From assembly GCA_030748635.1 (NCBI GenBank), contig JASMLP010000018.1, positions 1 through 40,049 of the forward strand: DNA of 40,049 nt, in the 5' to 3' direction. Each line of letters opens with the position of its first letter. The stretch's first letter is position 1. Of the stretch, positions 25,216-33,428 are shown one piece after another. The notes under the pieces were generated by a model that worked only from the letters and a program-made list of their open reading frames with translations, was not told the DNA's origin and searched no databases. Both the position numbers and the translations under genes were made by a program. Source of the DNA: Planctomycetota bacterium. GTDB taxonomy: Bacteria > Planctomycetota > JACQVV01 > JASMLP01.

Positions 25216-26913
25216 TTGAGTCATTCGCACGAACCGACAACCTTCCTGAGCAAGTATGTTTTTAGTTTTGATCACAAGGTGATCGGGATTCAGTACTTGA
25301 TCACAGCTTTGTTCATGGCCGTGATCGGTGGACTTTTGGCATTGACTATTCGATACCAATTGGCCTGGCCGTCAGAAAACGTTGTGAGCGCAGAGTCCTA
25401 CCTGAGTCTGGTCACAATGCACGGTACGATCATGGTCTTTTTTGTTATCTCGATGGGTCTGGTAAGCGGATTCGGAAACTTGCTGATACCGCTTCACGTT
25501 GGGGCTCGGGATATGGCCTATCCTTTTTTGAATATGCTTTCCTACTGGGTGATGGTTCCGGCTTGCCTCCTCATGATCGGTTCGTTTTTTGTCGAGGGGG
25601 GTGCTGCTGCGGCCGGGTGGACTGCCTACCCTCCCCTCTCAGCGCTGAAAGATGCGGTTCCGGGGTCAGGAATGGGACAAACGCTTTGGTTGCTCGCCAT
25701 GGCGTTGTTCATTGTCTCCTTCACCATGGGAAGTTTGAACTATCTGACAACGATTCTGAACGAGAGAACCCGGGGGATGTCCATGATGAAACTCCCCTTG
25801 CTAACGTGGACTTTTTTGATTTCAGCGATTATTGGCATTCTCGCTTTTCCGGCCCTGACCGCTGCGGCTGTCATGCTCCTTTTTGATCGTCACGCCGGCA
25901 CGAGTTTCTTTCTTCCGGCCGGGATGTACTTTGAAGGGACTGGGGTCCTTCCGAATATGGGGGGGACGCCTCTGCTTTTTCAGCACCTTTTCTGGTTTCT
26001 CGGTCACCCAGAGGTCTATGTCCTTGTGTTGCCAGCGCTTGGGATTACCTTTGAGATCATCGCGGCCTTTGGACGCCGCTCTCCGTTCGGGTATCGAACT
26101 ACGGTTTATTCCCTGCTTTGCGTAGCGTTCCTCAGCATGATCGTTTGGGGACACCATATGTTTACAAGCGGAATGGATCCTCGAATTGGTGAGTATTTTT
26201 CCATTGTTACGGTCATGATCACGGTTCCCTTTTCTGTCATCGGTCTCAATCTGATCGGTAGCCTCTGGCAGGCGCGAATCCGAGCGGAAACACCGATGCT
26301 ATTTGCGTTGGGGGTGATCTCGGCCATGGGGATGGGGGGACTTGGTGGACTCTACTTGGGAACAGCCACTTCCGATATGTATTTCCACGACTCTTACTTT
26401 GTGGTTGGTCATTTCCATTTGACTATCGGTACGGTGACCTTTTTGGCTCTTTTCGGGGGGATATATCACTGGTTTCCCAAATTCATTGGGCGGAAGACCA
26501 ATGAACTTCTCGGCAAGACACACTTTTGGCTCACCATCATTCCGATGTTTGCGATGTTTTTGCTGATGCATTTACAGGGTATGGGAGGCATACACCGACG
26601 GTACTACGACGTCACCCAATACAGTTATCCCAACGCTTCGGCTATGGCGCTCATGCCGTGGATTTCCTATTTAGCTTTTGCCCTCTTTGCTGGTCAGCTC
26701 GTTTTTGCGTTCAACGTCATCTGGAGCATTTTCAGAGGTGAAAAGTCGAGCGAGAATCCGTGGGGAGCCACAACTCTGGAATGGACAGCCCCCTCACCGG
26801 CTCCTCACGGTAATTGGCCTGACAAGGTGCCGGTTGTTCATCGCGATCCGTATGACTACGGTTCCGATGGCGTTTGGGCTCAAAATGTCGAGAACGCAGA
26901 GGGACAAGCATGA
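25216..26913 (+). CDS. coxA: Cytochrome c oxidase subunit I
   Basis: A 565-residue, ~12-helix heme-copper oxidase core subunit. Low-spin heme His in TMHGTIMVFF; CuB His and the cross-linked Tyr in GHPEVYVLVLPA; GHHMFTSG for the CuB His pair; heme ligands in YFVVGHFHLTIG. All canonical residues are present, in contrast to the NorB-like protein at 2581. This is the A-type pattern. TTG start at 25216 with GGCGAGGA upstream. Reduces O2 to water with proton pumping. Confidence 0.95.
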   Translation: MSHSHEPTTFLSKYVFSFDHKVIGIQYLITALFMAVIGGLLALTIRYQLAWPSENVVSAESYLSLVTMHGTIMVFFVISMGLVSGFGNLLIPLHVGARDMAYPFLNMLSYWVMVPACLLMIGSFFVEGGAAAAGWTAYPPLSALKDAVPGSGMGQTLWLLAMALFIVSFTMGSLNYLTTILNERTRGMSMMKLPLLTWTFLISAIIGILAFPALTAAAVMLLFDRHAGTSFFLPAGMYFEGTGVLPNMGGTPLLFQHLFWFLGHPEVYVLVLPALGITFEIIAAFGRRSPFGYRTTVYSLLCVAFLSMIVWGHHMFTSGMDPRIGEYFSIVTVMITVPFSVIGLNLIGSLWQARIRAETPMLFALGVISAMGMGGLGGLYLGTATSDMYFHDSYFVVGHFHLTIGTVTFLALFGGIYHWFPKFIGRKTNELLGKTHFWLTIIPMFAMFLLMHLQGMGGIHRRYYDVTQYSYPNASAMALMPWISYLAFALFAGQLVFAFNVIWSIFRGEKSSENPWGATTLEWTAPSPAPHGNWPDKVPVVHRDPYDYGSDGVWAQNVENAEGQA

Positions 26914-27446
26914 CGGCAGAATCTCTTTCACGTCCAGTGGATCCGCTTTCGGAAGCTGAACTCAAGGAGAGTTCTCGAAAGGTTGGGTTGCTAGCCTTTT
27001 TGTCTTCCGTGGTCATGCTCTTTGCGACTTTTACAGCCGCCTTTCTCGTGCGCAGGACGGGAACGGACTGGAAGCCTCTGGAGATGCCGGAAATCATGTG
27101 GATTTCTACCTGGTTGCTCATTGGGAGCAGTGTGACCATTGAGATTTCAAGGGTCACGGGTCGCAAAATGGGTCTTCTGGTAACCCTGGGCTTGGGGCTG
27201 GCTTTCCTCTTTTGTCAGGTGAAAGCTCTTTCTGAAATGGGGGGGTTTTCAGGCGCCTTGGCGGAGAATCCTCACTTTTCATTTATCTTTGTTTTGTTGC
27301 TCGTCCACGCTCTTCACCTCCTGGGGGGCATAGGGGGGCTCTTTCTGACATCCCTATCCAGTTCGCGTTTTGGGTGGGTTGTTACTTACTGGCACTTCAT
27401 GGGATTGGTCTGGATCTACGTCCTTGTTTTGCTCTTTCTTTCATGA
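26910..27446 (+). CDS. Cytochrome c oxidase subunit III-like protein
   Basis: A 178-residue membrane protein with about five helices, including the C-terminal VTYWHFMGLVWIYVLVLLF typical of subunit III. Start 26910 overlaps the coxA stop (ATGA). It lacks the first two helices of long subunit III forms. A second subunit III follows. Confidence 0.8.
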   Translation: MTAESLSRPVDPLSEAELKESSRKVGLLAFLSSVVMLFATFTAAFLVRRTGTDWKPLEMPEIMWISTWLLIGSSVTIEISRVTGRKMGLLVTLGLGLAFLFCQVKALSEMGGFSGALAENPHFSFIFVLLLVHALHLLGGIGGLFLTSLSSSRFGWVVTYWHFMGLVWIYVLVLLFLS

Positions 27447-27471
27447 CTTTCTTTCAGGATCTTGAGCTGCT

Positions 27472-28089
27472 ATGAGTGCTACGAATCCTTCGGTTGTTCA
27501 GGAACGTTGGGGTGGTGGAAATTCCCCATACTCCATGAGTTGGCAAAAGTTGTTGATGTGGTGGTTCATCATCTCCGACTTTCTGATTTTTGCCGGCTTT
27601 TTGGCCGCCTATGGTTTTAACCGATTGGCCGTTGGGAACGCCAACTGGCCGGATCAAACAGAAATATTCCACATGAATTTCATCGCCGCGATGACTTTTG
27701 TGCTCATTACGAGTTCGGCTACCATGGCTACGGCGGTTGCTGCTGCGAAGAAAGAAGACTCAGCCACAGCGAAGCGATTCCTCTGGTTGACCATTCTAGG
27801 CGGCATCACATTTCTTGGGATGCAGGCCTTCGAGTGGAAAGGGTTTATCGAGGAGGGAGCTCGCCTTCATACCAATCCCTGGGGTGTTCCTTCTTTTTCC
27901 GCGTTCTTTTTTGCCATTACGGGACTGCATGGGACTCACGTTTTAATCGGCGTGATCGTTCTTCTCGTTGTCACTATCCGGGCAGCTCGCGGGCGTTACA
28001 CCGCGGGGGGAATCGAGTTGGCCGGTTTGTACTGGCACTTCGTCGATCTGGTCTGGGTTTTTGTTTTCGGGTGCTTTTATCTGATTTAG
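27472..28089 (+). CDS. coxC: Cytochrome c oxidase subunit III
   Basis: A 205-residue membrane protein with five helices. Subunit III hallmarks: MQAFEWKGFI, FFAITGLHGTHVLIGV and LYWHFVDLVWVFVF. Two unequal subunit III genes in tandem occur in some planctomycete oxidase operons (recalled, not checked). Confidence 0.9.
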   Translation: MSATNPSVVQERWGGGNSPYSMSWQKLLMWWFIISDFLIFAGFLAAYGFNRLAVGNANWPDQTEIFHMNFIAAMTFVLITSSATMATAVAAAKKEDSATAKRFLWLTILGGITFLGMQAFEWKGFIEEGARLHTNPWGVPSFSAFFFAITGLHGTHVLIGVIVLLVVTIRAARGRYTAGGIELAGLYWHFVDLVWVFVFGCFYLI

Positions 28090-28099
28090 GGAAAAAACG

Positions 28100-28366
28100 A
28101 TGACCGAAGCTTCTCACACAGTGACTTCTTACAGGACCTACTGGATCTCCTGGGCCTGTCTTCTCACATTGACCATTATCATGATTTATGTTCCAAACTT
28201 TTGGATGGTCCTTACGGGGATCACGATTAAGGCTGCTGTCATTTCGCTTGTCTTTATGCACCTGAATCATGAGAGAACAGATTTCATGCTAACGGTCCTT
28301 CTGGGGATTTTTCTTACGAGCCTTGTTCTTTTCGTGTTGATGATTCCCGATGGCATAGCAATGTGA
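28100..28366 (+). CDS. Cytochrome c oxidase subunit IV
   Basis: An 88-residue protein with three membrane helices and the family stretch KAAVISLVFMHLNHER. It matches the short prokaryotic subunit IV (caa3/CyoD type), which stabilises the core. Ten bases after coxC; its stop overlaps the next start (GTGA). Confidence 0.85.
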   Translation: MTEASHTVTSYRTYWISWACLLTLTIIMIYVPNFWMVLTGITIKAAVISLVFMHLNHERTDFMLTVLLGIFLTSLVLFVLMIPDGIAM

Positions 28367-28641
28367 AGAATTTCAGGTTTGTAATTTTCGTCGGTATCTT
28401 CTTGGGGCTCATCGCTTCAAGGGTCTATGCCGCCGGCTGATGAGTGGAGTTGGGGGCTGAAGAGGGATCTTCGGTTCCTGGCCTGGCCGTCGGTTTCAGG
28501 CACGCCACGTTACTCTTGATGATCCTTCCCTGGATTTTGGTCCTGGGTGTTGGTGGGTGGTTGTGGCGCCAACAACGCAAGGTCCAGCGCTTCTCGCAAG
28601 GACACGAACTGTTAGGTAGGCATGAGGAGGAGGTTTCTTGA
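28363..28641 (+). CDS. Small membrane protein interrupted by two UGA codons
   Basis: One reading frame of 93 codons with UGA UGA at 28438-28443. Codons 1-25 (GTG start overlapping the subunit IV stop) give a complete signal peptide ending RVYAAG. After the two UGAs the same frame continues with VELGAEEGSSVPGLAVGFRH, a membrane helix (TLLLMILPWILVLGVGGWLW) and a basic tail. Oxidase operons of related bacteria end in a small protein with this plan and a CPxC motif just after the signal peptide (recalled). A 14-pair stem (28450-28463 with 28468-28481, six wobbles, loop GGGA) follows the UGAs. Either a nonsense-mutated gene, two short genes, or selenocysteine recoding. Confidence 0.5.
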
Positions 28642-28853
28642 AGTACTCAACGCTCTCAGGTGCTTCACTCGCATCCTCTCTCCTCACGGTTCATGATTGG
28701 CACATAATCCGACTACCCTCATGATTCAAAAGAGGGATGTTTTGCCACTCCCTTGTGATCGAATTGGTGTCGATGGGTCATGACTGAGGACGTTACTGGC
28801 TCGGGCCTATCCCTCTAAGTCAGGGACCATCTTGAGAGGGTTCGATAGTGGAG

Positions 28854-29957
28854 TCAGGGAAGAGTGGAGGCGAACTGTTGATCCCATTCCTCCAGCTTCG
28901 GATTTATGATTCGAAACCAGAGAGGGGGGAAAAGGCAGAGCACGATTGTGCTGAGGTAACCGTATGGCATCTGCGGCGCATCCGGGTATGGGGCGAGTTT
29001 CCAGAAGGGTACGGCTGCTCGCTCATGGTGGGCGGAATGGCGATTCAACGAGAAAAGAACGATTCCGCTGACCAACTTGTTGGTGTTCCACGAATGGTGG
29101 GGATGAACCGGCTCATCTTTCTCGCGGTGCAAGCCATAGTGCTCCATGTAATTGACCACCTCGAGAATAAACCGGGCGAAAAGAGATTGACTGAAAAATA
29201 GCAAGATTCCAAATGGCCCCCCAGCGATTCCGCCCAAGGCCATCCAGGTTCCGCTCATCAGGTATCCGCGTATCATTCGGTTTCTCCAGAAAAAGATTCC
29301 ATGCCCTTTTTTCCGGAGTCGTTTGTTCTCGATATTCCAGGCGCTTTGATGGCCGCGCACGGCTGAGCGAACAGAGAAAGCGTAGACGTTTTCACCCCGT
29401 CGAGCGGTGGCCGGATCTTCCTCCCAGCCCACGCGAGCGTGATGGCCGTAAACGTGTTCGATGGCAAAATCAGCCAGGCAACATAGCGAGAGTACCCACC
29501 GTCCCTCTGCAACATAGCGGGGTGAAGTGACTCGATGACTGAATTCGTGGCCCGCATTGATCCCGTAGCCTGCCATCAGGAATCCGACCCCGAGCACCCC
29601 GCCGAAAAAGTCGAGTAGGGTATTTGAATCTCGGGCTTCAAATACGTCGTATTCGGTCATTCCGGCGGCAAGAGATCCGATATAGAGGAAATCGTCTGAG
29701 CCCGTACCGCAAGACCAGAAGAGGGTCATGAGGAGAAAAGCAAGCAGAGGGAGCGCCAGGTGTAAGGGAACTTCTACGATAGAGGGGTATTTGATTTTGG
29801 GAAGGCTTTCGTCAACTCCAAAGATTGAGTCCCCACCGATCACAACAAAGAAAATGACTCCGATCCCTAACCACAACCAGTGGCCTCCCAGGAGTATTCC
29901 TATCGGGACTGATAGGGCCAATATAGGTGTTGTGAAATATTTGATATAGGGCGACAT
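28854..29957 (-). CDS. alkB: AlkB-like membrane hydroxylase
   Basis: A 367-residue membrane-bound diiron hydroxylase of the alkane 1-monooxygenase / fatty acid desaturase superfamily. Histidine boxes: GHEFSHR, EHVYGHHARVG, and NRHSAHHER near the C-terminus. NYMEHYGLHR matches the AlkB signature NYxEHYGL. Hydrophobic segments are arranged as in AlkB. No rubredoxin gene is adjacent. The substrate may be alkanes or another lipid. 28642-28853 and 29958-30097 hold nothing I recognise. Confidence 0.8.
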   Translation of the reverse strand: MSPYIKYFTTPILALSVPIGILLGGHWLWLGIGVIFFVVIGGDSIFGVDESLPKIKYPSIVEVPLHLALPLLAFLLMTLFWSCGTGSDDFLYIGSLAAGMTEYDVFEARDSNTLLDFFGGVLGVGFLMAGYGINAGHEFSHRVTSPRYVAEGRWVLSLCCLADFAIEHVYGHHARVGWEEDPATARRGENVYAFSVRSAVRGHQSAWNIENKRLRKKGHGIFFWRNRMIRGYLMSGTWMALGGIAGGPFGILLFFSQSLFARFILEVVNYMEHYGLHREKDEPVHPHHSWNTNKLVSGIVLFSLNRHSAHHERAAVPFWKLAPYPDAPQMPYGYLSTIVLCLFPPLWFRIINPKLEEWDQQFASTLP

Positions 29958-30097
29958 GCATCAATCCAGTGGAAAAAGAACTGAATTATAGTATTCGAGA
30001 ATAAATCAAGAGGGCTTTGTAGGGCAACGAAATTCCGGTGTCGGAATTCGTGTCACTGTGGACTGTTGATCTGTCGAGAGGGGTGTCTACGCTCTAA

Positions 30098-30526
30098 TTA
30101 AGATGATGACTCTAGGGTCTCCTGAAACGCCCTCAATAGGTCCATCTCGGTGATCATTCCAAGCGGTTTCCCGTTTTCCACGACTGGCAAGCCGCCGATC
30201 TTTTCGGTACGCAGGATCTTGACCGCTTCCAGGATCTTTTGGTCAGGGCGAATCGTTATTGGAGTACGAACCATGAAGTCGCTCAGCGTACTCTCATTCA
30301 AGACCTGTTGATATTTTTCACGCGTCATGTCTTCGTCTAACAGGGATGGAGTGGCACGCTTGAGATCTCGGTCGGTAACCATCCCCTGAAGTTTCCCGTC
30401 GCTCAAGACGGGCAGGTGGCGAATTTTGCGCTCCATCATCAAGAGGATCGCTTCCTGGATCGTCGATTCTGGGGCCAAGAAGGTGATGGTCTTGCTCATG
30501 TAGTCTCGAACCAGAATAGCTGTCAT
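30098..30526 (-). CDS. Tandem CBS-domain protein
   Basis: A 142-residue protein consisting of two CBS domains: VRDYMSKTITFLAPESTIQE...GMVTDRDLKRA and LSDFMVRTPITIRPDQKILE...GMITEMDLLRA. Such stand-alone pairs bind adenine nucleotides or SAM and act as energy or ligand sensors. No partner domain is attached. The 350 bases between this gene and 30881 contain no recognised feature. Confidence 0.85.
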   Translation of the reverse strand: MTAILVRDYMSKTITFLAPESTIQEAILLMMERKIRHLPVLSDGKLQGMVTDRDLKRATPSLLDEDMTREKYQQVLNESTLSDFMVRTPITIRPDQKILEAVKILRTEKIGGLPVVENGKPLGMITEMDLLRAFQETLESSS

Positions 30527-30880
30527 CTATTATCTCCTGAACTTTGGGGGGATCCTCTTCCATCAATCATAGTTCCTGTCCTGTCATTCGGCTATTTGGG
30601 GCTTTGGGATTGGGAGGGAATTGTTGTGATTTTGCTTTGTTTTACTGGGGACTTTTTTAGATCGAGATTTTCGCTCGTAACCTGTTTGGGGTTGCTCTTT
30701 AATGCGAATTTTGTGCCGGATATCGGTTTATTCCGGGTGGAAGTCCACGTATGTTCGTGTTTGGGTTGTAGTCGAGCCCAAATAGCTACTCGCGATGATT
30801 TGGAGGCCGCATGGATTCCGGAGTGAATAGCGCCGCGTGGACCTTCTCGGTGTTTTGGGATTTTTCATATTGAGGGCGCC

Positions 30881-31357
30881 ATGTTTGAATTGAATTCACC
30901 CGGTACATACCTGCTTCATTTCTCCTGTCCTCGTCGCATCAGGACTCAGGTTGGCGCTTTGAAAGAGGTTGAACTCGAGCGGGGTTCGGTGGTCTATGTG
31001 GGAAGTGCTCTGGGGCCCGGGGGGCTGGCAGGACGTTTGGGTCATCATGTAAGGCCGATTCGAAAACCCCGCTGGCATATCGATTACCTGCGGCCGCATG
31101 TTTCGCTCGTGAATGTCTGGTGCGTGGAGGGGCGATGTCGACGCGAGCATTCGTGGGCGGCGGTGATTGGGGGGATCGAGGGCGTTTCGATTCCTCGTGC
31201 TGGGCTGGGCTCTTCTGATTGCCGATGTTCAACTCATCTTTTCCAGTTTTCGCGCCGTCCGGCAGACTCCTTTTTGAATCCTCTGCTTTCCAAGGCCTCC
31301 GGGGGAAGGTCGGTCCGGTTCTTGCGAGCCAGATTGCTGGAGAAGATGTTCCTGTAG
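30881..31357 (+). CDS. DUF123 (GIY-YIG-related) family protein
   Basis: A 158-residue protein matching the DUF123 family: GTYLLHF, SVVYVGSALGPGGLAGRL, RKPRWHIDYLRPH and GSSDCRCSTHLF. The family is related to GIY-YIG nucleases (YVGSALG corresponds to YIG) and also occurs fused to archaeal endonuclease III. Biological role uncertain. 31358-31625 holds no recognised gene. Confidence 0.8.
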   Translation: MFELNSPGTYLLHFSCPRRIRTQVGALKEVELERGSVVYVGSALGPGGLAGRLGHHVRPIRKPRWHIDYLRPHVSLVNVWCVEGRCRREHSWAAVIGGIEGVSIPRAGLGSSDCRCSTHLFQFSRRPADSFLNPLLSKASGGRSVRFLRARLLEKMFL

Positions 31358-31630
31358 ACCGTTCGTTGCTGTGGATAGCTTTTCGGTTATGACGAGAGAG
31401 ATAGGGCATAGTCGTTCTGGGTAGGAGGCGGATTTTGCCCAAACAGATAGAACTCTCCAGGGAACAGCTCTCGCTTATCTTTCTTGCGACTGGAAACGAC
31501 GACTTCCCCGGATCGACCCTACTTTTTGAAATGTCGACCACAGATTTCGAGAGTGAGGACGCCGAGGGCGGTGGTGTACACTCGGCCTCCGGAGGAGCCC
31601 CAGGGCCCGACCGGATTCCTCCCCGAACTA

Positions 31631-32868
31631 GGGTGCCAGCCCGATTTTCTTGAATAGGCATTCATCTTCATACATTGAGTGATGATCGAGCTGGCGTTCC
31701 ACTCTTTATAGGTTCCGTAAGGAACGAAAGCTGGCCACCCACCTCTATCCAACCGGTTTATTGGCTCCGCGTCGGGATCTGGACAGACCTTCCCCTTGGG
31801 GAAGAGCACTCGCTTCGGTGTGAATCCACCACCTAGGGTTGATCAAGCCACCTTCCGGACCCACGGTGGAAACGATCCCTTCGGAAACTCCACCTCGTGG
31901 TCCCCACCCCGATAGAGCTCTGAGGCCTCTCGATAGGAAGCGAGAAAAAGCCGGCGCTCGTATCGATAAGCCATCCAGGTCTCGATCGTCGCGGCATGAC
32001 AGAGAGGCCTATTCGATCGATTGGTACTTCGAGGCCGGGAGCGAGGTGACTGAGCGAGTACCCGTGCTCTCCCCATAACCGTCCTGTTCTCCCTGAGACG
32101 GTTCTCTCGGTATTCCGCTTCGCGTGCCTCCAGATGCTTTCGGATCAGAGCGGTACGCTCTTCAGGATCCATTCGAGCAAGAAACTCCGGCAGGGCGATC
32201 TCTAGCTCTCCCTCCTCGAGGTACGGGGTTCGATCCTCGGGGCAACCTGCAGCGTACCAGGCGGTCCGATCGAAGAGAGTGAAGCTGACCTTCTCGTCAT
32301 GCAGGAGTTGCGGAGACGAGATCAGGCCGGGCCAGTCCTCTGAACGGTTGACCAGGAGGGCTGCTGCTGGGTTGGAGAGAATGTAGAGGATCCGGTCCAG
32401 GATCGCGCCTTCCCCTAATACGGGCTCACAGGAGTAGCGACGCTGATAGAGCGTTCCCCGGCGGTCGCCTCGATGGCGATTGATTTGGCGGGAAGATTGG
32501 CTCTTGAAGAGACCGACAAAGCGATCGAGATTGCGCTTCGGTGCGCGACAGAGGAGATGGAAGTGATTCCCCAGCACCACGTAGGCGACGATCTCCACTC
32601 CTGTTGTCCTCTGGGCACGGACGAGCCACTCACCCAGAGTCCGATTCACCTCCGGATCAGGGCGGAGGAGGAATTCGGAGTCGATACACCGGCTCGTGAT
32701 GAAGTAGTAGGTGGCACTGTCCAGGTGACGAATCGGGTTGCCCATGAGGAACCGGATGGTAAGTCACCAGTGCGACCATCTAGGACCATGGGGGCGACCG
32801 TTTTGAACAAACCCTACTGATAGACCGGACTTACCCAGACGTTACGAATCAGCCTGGCACCCTTTTAC
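31631..32868 (-). mobile_element. RAYT element copy 1
   Basis: Bounded by GGGTGCCAGCCCGATTTTC (31631-31649) and an inverted, more diverged copy ending TGGCACCCTTTTA (32847-32867). The transposase gene and both non-coding flanks match the element at 37916-39160 over their whole length, in opposite orientation, so this is a defined ~1.24 kb mobile unit. Confidence 0.75.
31843..32745 (-). CDS. REP-associated (Y1/HUH) transposase
   Basis: A 300-residue Y1-transposase-family protein of the RAYT type: YYFITSRCID, the HUH motif NHFHLL (His61, His63), RFVGLFKSQ and GTLYQRRY. The C-terminal half (FLARMDPEERTALIRKHLEA onward) is an extra domain. The position where many RAYTs have a Tyr (SYTRYFN) reads SSRQIN here, so the nucleophile is uncertain (Tyr100 or Tyr104 are nearby). 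About 95% identical to the copy at 38040. Likely processes the interspersed repeats. Confidence 0.85.
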   Translation of the reverse strand: MGNPIRHLDSATYYFITSRCIDSEFLLRPDPEVNRTLGEWLVRAQRTTGVEIVAYVVLGNHFHLLCRAPKRNLDRFVGLFKSQSSRQINRHRGDRRGTLYQRRYSCEPVLGEGAILDRILYILSNPAAALLVNRSEDWPGLISSPQLLHDEKVSFTLFDRTAWYAAGCPEDRTPYLEEGELEIALPEFLARMDPEERTALIRKHLEAREAEYRENRLRENRTVMGRARVLAQSPRSRPRSTNRSNRPLCHAATIETWMAYRYERRLFLASYREASELYRGGDHEVEFPKGSFPPWVRKVA

Positions 32869-32909
32869 CGCACCGGCTATTGGATTTTTCTGCGAATCCA
32901 AGGACTTGC

Positions 32910-32938
32910 TTGACAACCCGGGCAAAGGATGATACTGT
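32910..32938 (+). promoter_or_regulatory. Sigma-70-type promoter of marR
   Basis: TTGACA (32910-32915), 17-base spacer, TACTGT (32933-32938). The predicted start falls at or just before the palindrome at 32947. Confidence 0.55.
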
Positions 32939-32946
32939 GTTTGATG

Positions 32947-32958
32947 TTAGCATGCTAA
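32947..32958. promoter_or_regulatory. Operator-like palindrome TTAGCATGCTAA
   Basis: A perfect 12-base palindrome just downstream of the -10 box and 18 bases before the MarR-family gene. Typical of MarR autoregulation. Confidence 0.6.
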
Positions 32959-32976
32959 TGTCGTTCAGAGTGACTC

Positions 32977-33426
32977 ATGCCTCGTCAGAAGACAGCTCTC
33001 CACATCCTGATGCATATAGGCCGTCTTCTGCAGCAGGCGATTGATGGTGAATTGCGTCCGCAGGGCCTTCATCACGGCCAGGGGCGGGTTCTCGCCCTGC
33101 TGCAGCGCGAGGGCAGGATGACCCAGGCGGACCTCGCCCGCCGGGCCGGCCTCAGGCCCGCCACCGTCACCAACATGCTCAAGCCGCTTGAAGGGCGTCG
33201 GCTGATCAAGCGAACGGTCGACCCGAAGAGCAATCGCGCCCTCGTCGTCTCCCTGACCGGGGCGGGGAGGAAGCTGGTCGTCCAGGTCGAGAAGGCCTGG
33301 GGGACGATCGAAGCACAACTCGCCCGGGATCTGGCTCCCGGGGATCGAAGGACGGTCTTCGCGGCCCTGGAGGGGTTTCGTGACCGGCTCGGGGGTGTCG
33401 CCCCTGCAGACGAAGAGGAGGAATGA
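32977..33426 (+). CDS. MarR-family transcription regulator
   Basis: A 149-residue winged-helix regulator. LHHGQGRVLALLQREGRMTQ begins the DNA-binding part; the helix-turn-helix is ADLARRAGLRPATVTNMLKP, the wing KRTVDPKSNRALVVSLT, and the C-terminal helices form the dimer interface. It overlaps or abuts the secreted DUF1566 gene, so it probably controls itself and the two secreted protein genes. GC-rich, unlike the respiratory genes. Confidence 0.85.
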   Translation: MPRQKTALHILMHIGRLLQQAIDGELRPQGLHHGQGRVLALLQREGRMTQADLARRAGLRPATVTNMLKPLEGRRLIKRTVDPKSNRALVVSLTGAGRKLVVQVEKAWGTIEAQLARDLAPGDRRTVFAALEGFRDRLGGVAPADEEEE

Positions 33427-33428
33427 TC

